Shown here piece after piece: positions 25,944-35,953 of a stretch of DNA of 64,000 nucleotides (position 1 is its first letter; every line of letters begins with the position of its first letter). The translations under genes and the position numbers were made by a program. This DNA comes from Paenibacillus dakarensis (GTDB lineage Bacteria; Bacillota; Bacilli; Paenibacillales; Paenibacillaceae): the NCBI RefSeq assembly GCF_001373415.1, contig NZ_CDSE01000007.1, positions 1 to 64,000 on the forward strand, given 5' to 3'. The notes below the pieces were generated by a model. That model was given only the letters and a program-made list of their open reading frames with translations, had not been told where the DNA came from and searched no databases.

Positions 25944-27179
25944 TCACACAAGCTTTTTCAAATACTGAACCCACTGCTCATACAGTTCAGCCTCAGTACA
26001 ATGGAAAATCTCCTGAAATCCATCTAAATTCCGAATCAGTTTATTAAGGCCCTCGATCCCGTATTCCAAAATAATGAACTCGATGATGGTATAGGATAGT
26101 TGAAAACCTTTCATCGTCCCGAAGTCCCAAGTATCGTTGTTTAATTCATGGAAGAATGGCACTCTTCCTTGCTCAATCACCTCTGCTATGGAGCTCTTAA
26201 TAAAATCAGCCGCCATTTGCTTCGATTCATAGCTGCCAACCCCTTGACGAATCCATTTTGGAGCGGCCGGGTTAATATCACTTATTAGCCACATGGCATA
26301 GAGGTGCACCGTAGATTTTAAAATCGATTCATACGTATGCTCAGGTCCCGGGTTAAGCGGAGAAACGATCTTCAATGTATTGTTCTCCATCGTTCCCATA
26401 AACCAGTTCGGGGCATCATGCTCTCCCACAGCCTGGTGAAAATTCTTAAGATCCGAATAGATTTCAATGGTGATTTTGGCGGTTGGGACATGTTCGTATT
26501 TCGTATTAATTCGCTCAACGTTCTCCTGAAGCTCCTTAAACAAGTCATGGTGCAGTTTGTTCTTGCCTTCTATCTTCTGACCGCCTGCTTCATTCTTATT
26601 GACGATCGAAATCATATTCTGAATAGACATAATGGCAATGTCACCCCATTCTTTTAATTCTGTCTTTAGTTTCTCTAAAGTACGATACAGCCGATTCTTA
26701 ACGGCACTTTCACGCATCCCCGTAATTTCAGAGATTTCTGAAAAAGTACAGTCCACAAAAAAACGCAGCATAATGATCTGATTATCCAAAGCGCTCAGCT
26801 TTTTCAAAGCGGTACTAATGTCAAACTGAATTTCAACATGCTTCGTAAAATCAAGAGAAATCAGACGCGATTCGTAAGCCGTAGGGTCCGAGGCACTTTC
26901 GAGGATGCGGGATATCCTTCGGTACTCATTTTTCAGTGTGTTTTGAGCAATCTTAAAGATCCAGGTAAATAAGCTGGACTCTTGGTTGAACGAGTGAATA
27001 TTTCTGAATACATTTATAAAAACCTGTTGGGTTAAGTCCTCAGCAGCTTCTGGATTTAACTTGAACGAGAAATACTTACGGATTTTTTCATGATATTGTT
27101 GAAAAATGTCTTCTATATTCTCTTTGCTGCCCTGCATATCCGGATATGCAGGGTGTGATTTGTCATGAGCTCCTGACAT
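25944..27179 (-). CDS. ECF sigma factor fused to a degenerate metallopeptidase-like domain
   Basis: A 411-aa protein. Residues 20-175 are an ECF sigma factor: region 2 (AAEDLTQQVFINVFRNIHSF, FTWIFKIAQNTLKNEYRR) and region 4 (LDNQIIMLRFFVDCTFSEIS, MRESAVKNRLYRTLEKLK). Residues about 205-411 form an extra domain ending with a layout like gluzincin (peptidase MA) proteins. The helix that normally carries HExxH reads VHLYAMWL (about 291-298), and the segment with the third ligand, usually W-L-x-E-G, reads WIRQGVGSYES (about 309-319). Metal ligands are therefore lost, so I infer a non-catalytic sensor or regulatory domain. No membrane segment or adjacent anti-sigma gene is seen. ATG at 27179 follows GAGGAGG. 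Confidence 0.75.
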   Translation of the reverse strand: MSGAHDKSHPAYPDMQGSKENIEDIFQQYHEKIRKYFSFKLNPEAAEDLTQQVFINVFRNIHSFNQESSLFTWIFKIAQNTLKNEYRRISRILESASDPTAYESRLISLDFTKHVEIQFDISTALKKLSALDNQIIMLRFFVDCTFSEISEITGMRESAVKNRLYRTLEKLKTELKEWGDIAIMSIQNMISIVNKNEAGGQKIEGKNKLHHDLFKELQENVERINTKYEHVPTAKITIEIYSDLKNFHQAVGEHDAPNWFMGTMENNTLKIVSPLNPGPEHTYESILKSTVHLYAMWLISDINPAAPKWIRQGVGSYESKQMAADFIKSSIAEVIEQGRVPFFHELNNDTWDFGTMKGFQLSYTIIEFIILEYGIEGLNKLIRNLDGFQEIFHCTEAELYEQWVQYLKKLV

Positions 27180-27257
27180 CGCCTGAACCTCCTCTTGGCC
27201 TTACAATTCATTAGACACCGGGAAGGCAGAAAAAGCCACGAAGAATAATTATTTTTT

Positions 27258-27266
27258 TGTTATACT
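27258..27266 (+). promoter_or_regulatory. Candidate extended -10 promoter for the YcxB-like gene
   Basis: TGTTATACT matches TGnTATAAT with one mismatch, about 40 nt before the start codon; no good -35 is visible. Confidence 0.4.
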
Positions 27267-27305
27267 AGAGACGATTGATTATGAAGTCAGGGGGAATTCC
27301 AACCT

Positions 27306-27806
27306 ATGAAAATTGTAATGGATTTAAAGAAAGAGGATTTCTGGAATTATAATAAGTTTGTCATGTTCAATATGCCGAAGTATAGAATATCGATGATTCT
27401 CAGCCTGCTGAGTATTCCAGTCAGCTGTATTATTATCTCGAAGCTGCTTGGCGCAAGCTGGGTGTTCTCCATTGTATCCGGAGTGATCATCGGCGGTCTG
27501 GCGGATGTCTTGTTCATTTACAGAATCAAGAGCAGAACGATGAAAATGGTAAAGACGAATGATGGCGTGATAGGCGAGCATATCATTGAAGTCAATGAGA
27601 AGGGATTGTATGATTCTACACTTCGAGCGAATTCGCATTGTAACTGGGATGGCATTCATGAGCTGAGGCAGGACAAGGACAACCTTTATATTTTTGTGAA
27701 CAACATTCAAGCGACCATCGTTACGAAAAGATCGTTCTCTAACGCTGCTGAAGAACAGGAGTTTGTAAAGCAGGTGGAGCAGTACGCCAAGAAGCAGTTT
27801 ATTTAA
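27306..27806 (+). CDS. YcxB-like membrane protein
   Basis: A 166-aa protein with two hydrophobic helices (about residues 28-70), then a C-terminal cytoplasmic beta-rich domain (GEHIIEVNEKGLYDSTLRANSHCNWDGIHEL) typical of YcxB-like proteins, whose function is unknown. ATG at 27306 follows AGGGGGAATTCCAACCT. It is divergent from the ECF sigma gene, but joint regulation is speculative. Confidence 0.7.
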   Translation: MKIVMDLKKEDFWNYNKFVMFNMPKYRISMILSLLSIPVSCIIISKLLGASWVFSIVSGVIIGGLADVLFIYRIKSRTMKMVKTNDGVIGEHIIEVNEKGLYDSTLRANSHCNWDGIHELRQDKDNLYIFVNNIQATIVTKRSFSNAAEEQEFVKQVEQYAKKQFI

Positions 27807-27877
27807 GTTTTTTTACATAAGCTAAAAGAAAGCCCATCGGCTGGCAAGGGATACGATAAAACGAATGTAGAATGAAT

Positions 27878-27905
27878 AAAGCCTGGCTCATTGCCAGGCT
27901 CTTTA
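27878..27905 (+). terminator. Terminator after the YcxB-like gene
   Basis: AGCCTGG / CCAGGCT forms a 7-bp stem with a CTCATTG loop and CTTT following. The T-tract is short. Confidence 0.6.
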
Positions 27906-27978
27906 GTTGCTTATGAGCGATTAGAGAAAAAGATCGGTGGTTTGCAAAAATAGGTGACTATGAAGTTGATCCTAAAAA

Positions 27979-28623
27979 TTAGTCTGTTTTACCATCTAAC
28001 TCCCTCACCCATTCACTATCATTCCAAATATCGGGGTTGTTAATGGCTATATTTTCTCCACGAGTTATGAAATCATAACCATCTTTTGTACCCGTATACC
28101 AATCAACAATGACTAACTTGCCGTTTACATTACGTACAAGAAACTCAGTAACTTCACCACGGCTACCTACAGAATTAATAATTTCCACAGGTAATTTTAA
28201 ATAGAGAACCCCCCCCTTCACATCATCGGTATACTCCGCTTCCCAAGTGCCAATCTGAATATTTTGCACCTTCTCATTAAATTGGGCATACGTATCATAC
28301 TGGGATTGAATTTTCTTTTGTGTATACTGTTTAAGGTATTCGTTATGTATAAATGTATCCAATTCAATATCCGTGCCGTTCCAGATCGCTTTATAATAGT
28401 CATTCAGCGCTCGTACACACATTTCATAAGCTGTTTCAGAATCTTGAATAGATAGTTTCCCTTCATTTTTAGCTAAATATCTGGGAGAATCCTGTAATAA
28501 ATTCATTTCAGTGCTTGGCTTAATTTCATTGTTATTAACACGACCTAAGCTGCTTTCATCCGAGATTGACGGTGCACATGAACTCAGAGTAAGTAAGACT
28601 ACTAACAGATAAGCAAATTTCAT
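27979..28623 (-). CDS. Putative lipoprotein of unknown function
   Basis: A 214-aa protein with a short signal peptide ending in a lipobox LSSC (Cys16), so it should be anchored to the outer face of the membrane by Lgt. The mature part has no family I recognise; its TDIELDTFIHNEYLKQYTQKK and GKLVIVDWYTGTKDGYDF segments suggest a small alpha/beta (NTF2-like) fold, which is inference. ATG at 28623 has GGGGGG upstream. Base composition is more AT-rich than the neighbouring core genes. Confidence 0.65.
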   Translation of the reverse strand: MKFAYLLVVLLTLSSCAPSISDESSLGRVNNNEIKPSTEMNLLQDSPRYLAKNEGKLSIQDSETAYEMCVRALNDYYKAIWNGTDIELDTFIHNEYLKQYTQKKIQSQYDTYAQFNEKVQNIQIGTWEAEYTDDVKGGVLYLKLPVEIINSVGSRGEVTEFLVRNVNGKLVIVDWYTGTKDGYDFITRGENIAINNPDIWNDSEWVRELDGKTD

Positions 28624-28899
28624 TATATTCCCCCCTGTAGTCAAAATGTATAAATGTGGTACTAACCTGTTATTATAGTAAACTGCTTATGAATTATCCA
28701 TGATTTCCCCTAATAAAACTAATATACCGGTCTTTTGTGTGAGCGTGTGACTACACATAAAAAATATAGATGAAGAAACTTTGTTAAAATTTTCACAAAT
28801 TGTACTTAATATATCCGTGCACATAGTTAAAAATTAGGTAAAATAAATTTGAGGAAAAAATTAGATGTACTAATTCATATAACTTGGAGGATGAACTTC

Positions 28900-29874
28900 A
28901 TGAAAAAAGTATTCGTACTAGGTGGAACTGGATTTTTAGGATATTTTACAATTAAGGAATTATTAAAACGAGGATACAACGTATCGACGGCAGCGCTGCC
29001 TCCTATGCCAACAGAAGATCTTCTGCCCCATGAAGTGGAATGCAAATTAGGTAATATCAATGAAATGACAGACGAAGAAGTACTGGATATGCTGCAAGGG
29101 GTTGATGCATTTGTATATGGGGCAGGTGCTGATGAACGGGTGGTACCGGACGCTCCGGCGAAGAAATTCTTCTATGAAGCAAACGTGCTTCCAACACAGC
29201 GTCTGGCTAGACTGGCCAAGCAGGCTGGTGTGAAAAAATTCGTGCTGTACGGCTCGTATTTTGCCCATTTTGCTGAACAATGGACAGACCTTCCGCTGAA
29301 GGATAACGCTTATCCGCGCACTCGCCTGCTGCAAGAAGAGGTAGCATGTATGGAAGGTGAAGGTGCAATGGACGTAATGACGCTCCGCTTGCCTTACATC
29401 TTCGGCGTGATGCCTGGACGTATGCCGCTGTGGACGATGTTCGTGGATCGGGTTAAGGGTAAGGAGGTTGTTCCTGTTCTTGGCGGGGGTACTGCAATGG
29501 TAACCGCTCAGCAGGTGGCTGAAGCAACAATCGGAGCGATCGAGTATGGAACACATCGGGGCAAATATGCGATCTGCGGTATGAATATGAAGCATAGCGA
29601 GTTCCACCAGATGATTGCTGATGCGCTGGGTCAGACAGACACCACGATAACAGTGGTGCCATTAGAACAGATGATCCCTGCGATGGAGCAAATGGATGCG
29701 GAAACCGCTGCAGCAGGTAAAGAGCATGGCATTCATTTGAGCGTAGCTGTAAGAGGACAGGACCGGGATGCTTATCTTGATCCGGCTGATACCATGCCAA
29801 CTCTGAAATATAACGAGGAAGATATCCGCGCATCGATTGTGGAGACACTTCAGAAATGTGTGCAAGAAGCATAA
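28900..29874 (+). CDS. NAD-dependent epimerase/dehydratase (extended SDR)
   Basis: A 324-aa Rossmann-fold protein with the N-terminal GGTGFLGYF dinucleotide motif (about residues 8-16) and the mid-domain YGSYFAHFAEQW region where extended SDRs hold the catalytic Tyr. The exact YxxxK is not clear here, so catalysis may be atypical. No substrate can be assigned. ATG at 28900 follows TTGGAGG; an in-frame ATG at 28891 directly adjoins that site and is unlikely. A strong terminator follows. Confidence 0.75.
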   Translation: MKKVFVLGGTGFLGYFTIKELLKRGYNVSTAALPPMPTEDLLPHEVECKLGNINEMTDEEVLDMLQGVDAFVYGAGADERVVPDAPAKKFFYEANVLPTQRLARLAKQAGVKKFVLYGSYFAHFAEQWTDLPLKDNAYPRTRLLQEEVACMEGEGAMDVMTLRLPYIFGVMPGRMPLWTMFVDRVKGKEVVPVLGGGTAMVTAQQVAEATIGAIEYGTHRGKYAICGMNMKHSEFHQMIADALGQTDTTITVVPLEQMIPAMEQMDAETAAAGKEHGIHLSVAVRGQDRDAYLDPADTMPTLKYNEEDIRASIVETLQKCVQEA

Positions 29875-29910
29875 TTGTTCGCAATCACTCATCATTATAG
29901 AATAAACCAG

Positions 29911-29942
29911 GAACCCGTGCCGCGTCAGGCACGGGTTCTTTT
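29911..29942 (+). terminator. Terminator after the SDR gene
   Basis: GAACCCGTGCC / GGCACGGGTTC is a perfect 11-bp stem with a 6-nt loop and TTTT. Confidence 0.85.
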
Positions 29943-30119
29943 GCGATGAAGATTGGCGGACCGTCCTAGCAGCCAGCTTTGATTCGTGTCTAAGTGAACG
30001 TTGGCAAGGACATATTAAGAAGCGATGTTTTTATAATCTCGATTTAAACAGAGCCTAAACTTCCTTTAAACAGAATCGTTTAAGATATATGAATATCCAG
30101 ATTAGAATAGGTGATGAAC

Positions 30120-31193
30120 ATGCTTGATTACTACTTGTTTCCGATATCGTATGCGTTTCTGACCTTTCCTGTAGCTGCACTGCTGTGTGCTCTGCCAATC
30201 CTGATCCTGCAGTACCGGAAGTATGGCTATTTCAGTAAGGTTCGGGGATTGCTGCTGTATCTGTTTTTGCTGTATTTAATGAACGCATTGTATCTGGTCA
30301 TCCTGCCTTTACCGGCCTCGAGACATAATGAGCCCATGAATGTGACCTCATATATGCAGTGGATACCGCTTAATTTTATACGAGATATTGTGGCGGAGAC
30401 GAAGGTGGTGTGGTCTGAACCGGCCACATATGTGCACTTATTTAAGGAAAGAGCATTTTTGCAGGTGGTGTTTAATATTGCACTGGTAATACCTTTCGGG
30501 ATGTTTGTCCGCTATTACTTACGGAAGGGCTGGCTTGTATGTCTTGCTGCTTCTTTCGGGTTATCCTTGTTCTTTGAGTTGACGCAGGTGACCGGGATTT
30601 ACGGTTTCTATGATTATCCTTACCGGCTGTTTGATGTGGACGATTTACTGCTGAACACCTCAGGGGGAATGCTCGGATATGCGGTGGCAGCCTGGATGTC
30701 GGCACATATACCGCGCTTGAACCGTCTGCATGAGGAAATTGACCTCTCACAAAAACGTGTCAGCTACACGCGCAGGGTGATTGCTTTTGGCGTGGATTGG
30801 ATGGTGCTGCTGCCTGTGATGGTTCTGCTCTATGCCCTGCAAGTACCGCTGGCCTATTTTGTAGTAACTGGCGTGTATTTCATTATCATTCCTTATCTGA
30901 AAGAAGGGAAGACGCTCGGCAAATCATTCGTGCGCATTCGCATTGCTGGTGAGGGGAAACGGCTGAAGCTGCGTGAGCTTGTCATTCGGACGGGATTACT
31001 GTACTGGGTGTTTATAGGGGCTCATGTTCTGTATATGAGTGTGAACATCTCCGGAATCATAGGTATGGTGTTTCTTCTTGGATTATTTCTCATGGATATG
31101 TATGTCTTCATGAATGTCATGTTAAGCCTGCTAGATCGCAAGCGTCCACTGCTTTATGAACAGAAAAGCGGAACCCGTCATGTCATAGCCTAA
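30120..31193 (+). CDS. VanZ-RDD fusion membrane protein
   Basis: A 357-aa membrane protein. The N-terminal about 200 residues carry the VanZ-like domain (four to five helices, with IPLNFIRDIV, NIALVIPFGMFVRYYL and the FELTQVTGIYGFYDYPYRLFD motif). The C-terminal part from about residue 215 is an RDD domain (RRVIAFGVDWMVLLPVM, then GKTLGKSFVRIRIAGEGKR). Such VanZ/RDD fusions are known in Firmicutes but functionally undefined; VanZ itself gives low-level teicoplanin resistance. ATG at 30120 is preceded by AGGTGA; ATG at 30114 is the alternative. Confidence 0.82.
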   Translation: MLDYYLFPISYAFLTFPVAALLCALPILILQYRKYGYFSKVRGLLLYLFLLYLMNALYLVILPLPASRHNEPMNVTSYMQWIPLNFIRDIVAETKVVWSEPATYVHLFKERAFLQVVFNIALVIPFGMFVRYYLRKGWLVCLAASFGLSLFFELTQVTGIYGFYDYPYRLFDVDDLLLNTSGGMLGYAVAAWMSAHIPRLNRLHEEIDLSQKRVSYTRRVIAFGVDWMVLLPVMVLLYALQVPLAYFVVTGVYFIIIPYLKEGKTLGKSFVRIRIAGEGKRLKLRELVIRTGLLYWVFIGAHVLYMSVNISGIIGMVFLLGLFLMDMYVFMNVMLSLLDRKRPLLYEQKSGTRHVIA

Positions 31194-31281
31194 AAAAGTT
31201 ATGATTTTCTCCTTGGAAAATTCCATATTGCAGACAATTATATTGTATTATTTGTTACAATATGGAATTAAGGGATGGTGA

Positions 31282-31929
31282 TTGGATCTGGGGAAAAGAA
31301 TATTTTATATTTCGGCTGCGGTATTAGGACTCATACTCCTGCCTGTTCATCATTTGGGGGACTCGGTCGGTGATGATCTTTTTCGATGGATAGGGATATC
31401 TCCTTGGTCAAATTGGGGTACATACGGATTTCATCTGCCGGTTCTAATGGGTCTCCTATTGCTCACGATTGGATGCATTGGTGTTTGGAAAATATATAGT
31501 CCTCGTTATCGTAAAATCGGAAGCTATCTCCTTATCGGTTGTATCGTTTTTATTTATATTTTTCCCTTCATGTCAAAACAGTTTTTCTTTCTAACAAAAT
31601 ATAATTCCACCGATATTTCTTCTGTTGCCTATTCTAAAAAGAACAGCAAGTGTACTTATACGGCCGAAGACAAGAAGGTAAAGGCAGAGTGTAAGCTGAA
31701 TATTTACAATTACGGCAAGCTGGAGCAGGTAACTCTGCGTCCGATTATAAATCAGGAGATGCTGCAGGCAAACCTTGAGCCCAAGGTGGTTATAGTGCCT
31801 CCCAGATCCCAAACATTTGTGAATGAGATATTCTACGAAGATCAAATGAAGGACAGTTCTATTCAAGTGTGGGATAACGATGTTAGTGTGGAGATTGAGG
31901 TAAACGGTTACAAGAAAACGTTCGAGTAG
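31282..31929 (+). CDS. Hypothetical membrane protein with external C-terminal domain
   Basis: A 215-aa protein with three hydrophobic helices in the first 100 residues followed by a soluble, probably external about 110-residue domain with two Cys (KCTYTAEDKKVKAECKLNIYNYG), spaced like a disulfide pair, in a beta-sandwich-like sequence. Not recognised. TTG at 31282 has AAGGGATGG upstream. It appears to start a three-gene operon with the next two genes. Confidence 0.55.
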   Translation: MDLGKRIFYISAAVLGLILLPVHHLGDSVGDDLFRWIGISPWSNWGTYGFHLPVLMGLLLLTIGCIGVWKIYSPRYRKIGSYLLIGCIVFIYIFPFMSKQFFFLTKYNSTDISSVAYSKKNSKCTYTAEDKKVKAECKLNIYNYGKLEQVTLRPIINQEMLQANLEPKVVIVPPRSQTFVNEIFYEDQMKDSSIQVWDNDVSVEIEVNGYKKTFE

Positions 31930-31941
31930 GGGGATAAAATA

Positions 31942-32364
31942 ATGAATCTGAACGGTAACAAGTGGCTGATCTTGCAGTTAAGTTTGAATGGAATCCTTTT
32001 ATTTCTTTCCATTGTTGTATTTGCGCTGCATCACGCTCGTTTCACGCCTTCAAGCTTCGGTTTTTTATATTTTCTCGCTGTTTTGGGCTTTGCAGGTGTG
32101 TTTGTTGCCCTCATTGTAGATCTAATGACGTCGGCTACCAGACAAGTTCACGGACAAATTGTACATAAGGAAGGACGGACCATACATATTAGCCGAACCG
32201 ACGGGAAGCTGAGGAAGTATAAAGTTACAGTGCCGGAAGTGCTTCAGAGGCTTGAAAAAGGGCAATTTGTTACGATGTCGCTGAGCAAGCTTGCGCAAAT
32301 TCCCCAGTCCATCCACATTGTTGATCCACCTGGTGAGCCAGAGAATTGGCTGGAGGCCCGGTAA
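31942..32364 (+). CDS. Hypothetical small membrane protein
   Basis: A 140-aa protein with two transmembrane helices (about residues 8-30 and 38-62) and a cytoplasmic C-terminal domain of short beta strands (HGQIVHKEGRTIHISRTDGK) that resembles an SH3-like fold. Function unknown. It begins 12 nt after the preceding gene with AGTAGGGGG upstream and overlaps or abuts the next gene. Confidence 0.55.
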   Translation: MNLNGNKWLILQLSLNGILLFLSIVVFALHHARFTPSSFGFLYFLAVLGFAGVFVALIVDLMTSATRQVHGQIVHKEGRTIHISRTDGKLRKYKVTVPEVLQRLEKGQFVTMSLSKLAQIPQSIHIVDPPGEPENWLEAR

Positions 32365-32381
32365 GAAGGGTGGGAACTGCA

Positions 32382-32876
32382 TTGCGTCATGTGAAAGTAC
32401 CATTGTTGGCCTGTCTAGTGTTCTTATTGCTTAACTCCCCGGTGTATTCCAGCTGGGCCTATGCGTTCGTTGTAAATGATGGCAGATTATTTGTCGTCTC
32501 TGACGATGTTGTCCAAGAGGAGCTGGTAGAGGAGAATGTTGGGGAAGTCAAGTACTATTCAACGCAGGAGGGATCTTATAGTGGCAACTTTTCTAATATA
32601 TATCCAGCAGGGACGAAGTATTATGCCATTCAAGGATACTCTTCGGAGGAGGTCATTGCTGTTCAGTCGCAAGCAGGGGAGTACATTAAGGCTTACTTTG
32701 AGCGGGAATATGGCAGCAGTCAGGGTTCGAATCAGCCTGAACCTGAACCGTATAGTGAGAAGGTTTTCGAGATGGGGAAGAAGGATTATAGTATGGTTCT
32801 AGCTGTACTTTTAACCGCATTTGTAACCTTGTTTATTACGATATCCGCTGTCGTTATTAAGAACCGCAGAATATAA
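32382..32876 (+). CDS. Hypothetical exported membrane-anchored protein
   Basis: A 164-aa protein with an N-terminal signal-like helix (VPLLACLVFLLLNSPVYSSWAY), an external acidic region and a C-terminal helix (about residues 135-158) followed by NRRI. Not recognised. I chose TTG at 32382, 7 nt after GGGTGGG; in-frame GTG at 32370 and TTG at 32346 are alternatives. It completes the three-gene group at 31282-32876, which may form one membrane complex. Confidence 0.5.
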   Translation: MRHVKVPLLACLVFLLLNSPVYSSWAYAFVVNDGRLFVVSDDVVQEELVEENVGEVKYYSTQEGSYSGNFSNIYPAGTKYYAIQGYSSEEVIAVQSQAGEYIKAYFEREYGSSQGSNQPEPEPYSEKVFEMGKKDYSMVLAVLLTAFVTLFITISAVVIKNRRI

Positions 32877-32888
32877 GATGCGTCCGTC

Positions 32889-33299
32889 TTAATTACCTAC
32901 ACCAATCAGATAAACTTTATCTTTTTCCAATTGGTCAGGATATAAATCCATAAAGGTATTAAAATCGAGTTCTTTATTTGGTAGTGAAGAGATGATATCT
33001 TGTAATTCCAATTGTAAATTGTAATATTTATTGTTATCTAAGATGATGCAGAAGGTTATATTCGTATCTAGATGTAAAACTTGAAATAACTCTTTTATCA
33101 CTGCAGCCTGATTTCTTTTTGAATCGGATGATACAAAATCGCAAGAGCAATGGTTAGTAATATCATAATAATACTTCTCTGAATATCTATGTCCCACACT
33201 CCTTGTTATATCTCTAACATAGATATCCATATTGATATATTTCTCAATAATAGAATCAGGAATATTATGATCTATTACAATATGCATAAAATAACACAT
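32889..33299 (-). CDS. Hypothetical protein
   Basis: A 136-aa soluble protein, AT-rich, with no family I recognise. ATG at 33299 is 5 nt after GGAGG on the minus strand, which supports expression. It converges on the membrane protein group (12-nt gap to the 32876 stop). Confidence 0.5.
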   Translation of the reverse strand: MCYFMHIVIDHNIPDSIIEKYINMDIYVRDITRSVGHRYSEKYYYDITNHCSCDFVSSDSKRNQAAVIKELFQVLHLDTNITFCIILDNNKYYNLQLELQDIISSLPNKELDFNTFMDLYPDQLEKDKVYLIGVGN

Positions 33300-33461
33300 A
33301 GCAGCCTCCGGTTTGTATCAGGATCGATCTTACTCGTCATTTCTGTATCTTCACTGATATAAACACCATTAAATGAAAAAGGTTCTATGATTATCAGGAA
33401 TTAAAACTGACTGAAGCATATCTCATCAAAAGATTTAAAATGTAAATCTATTGTACAAATA

Positions 33462-33515
33462 AAGAGGCTCCACGACAGCGGCAGTGATTAAATATCATCT
33501 GCGCTGCGTGCAGCC
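33462..33515 (-). terminator. Probable terminator of the flavoprotein gene
   Basis: A long imperfect hairpin pairs AGGCTGCACGCAGCG with CGCTGTCGTGGAGCCT in minus-strand sense, followed by CTTTATTT, about 50 nt after the 33563 stop. Confidence 0.55.
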
Positions 33516-33562
33516 TTATTGTATTTATAGGGAGATTGGGAGTTTTCTAAAGTGAGTTAGGC

Positions 33563-35350
<1,788 letters not shown>

Positions 35351-35439
35351 TTAAAAATGTTGAGATAATATACTCCGTACCTTATGAGCGCGGGAGCCGC
35401 TAAGGAATGATAAGGAAATTAGTATATAGTATAGTGAAA

Positions 35440-35793
35440 TTATTCACTTACTATGGAAAGAATGACCCGATTTGGCATGCACACGAGAATCTCGTTAGGC
35501 TTGCTGATCGGATGACTGTCTTCACAGAGATGATCAGGACAATCGGCTTCCAGCATGAACGCTGTACCGTCTTTAATCTTGATCGTGTTCATGCCACGCT
35601 CGGAAAGAACACTGAATGTCTGTGTATAATCCTCATTAGGAATCTCGATTTCCTTATACAGCTTGTCCTCAAGATATATCTGGAGAAGCTTGGGGCCCTG
35701 CCCGGCATCTGCTGTGTTGTCCGAGTAGAACCCAAGCAGGCTAACGGCAAATAAGCTGATGATTCCGATAAGGAGAAAATCCCACTTATTCAT
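35440..35793 (-). CDS. NusG domain II-containing membrane-anchored protein
   Basis: A 117-aa protein with one N-terminal helix (FLLIGIISLFAVSLLGFY) and an external NusG_II domain (KEIEIPNEDY, GTAFMLEADCPDHLCEDSHPISKPNEILVCMPNRV). CPDHLC and VCMPN contain the typical Cys pattern. NusG_II proteins are regularly encoded next to FMN-binding or ApbE-linked electron-transfer proteins, which agrees with the flavoprotein just downstream. ATG follows TAGGTG on the minus strand. Confidence 0.8.
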   Translation of the reverse strand: MNKWDFLLIGIISLFAVSLLGFYSDNTADAGQGPKLLQIYLEDKLYKEIEIPNEDYTQTFSVLSERGMNTIKIKDGTAFMLEADCPDHLCEDSHPISKPNEILVCMPNRVILSIVSE

Positions 35794-35841
35794 TACTTAA
35801 CACCTACTTTGTGAAAAAAGGTACAATATGAATTATAGAGT

Positions 35842-35936
35842 GCATGCTGTGAATTGTATTTGCACAAACCAGTCTTTTTTTATCTATTTCGGGCTATTGC
35901 AAGTGATCTTGAACATTCAATTGTACAGCATGCTGT
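35842..35936. promoter_or_regulatory. Repeated GCATGCTGT sites between divergent transcripts
   Basis: GCATGCTGT occurs at 35842-35850 and 35928-35936; the second is part of the palindrome ACAGCATGCTGT. Each is next to an AATTGTA-type sequence in mirrored order. The pair lies between the flavoprotein operon and the two-component system, a natural place for a shared operator. Confidence 0.4.
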
Positions 35937-35953
35937 AATAGGAGGAGAACACC

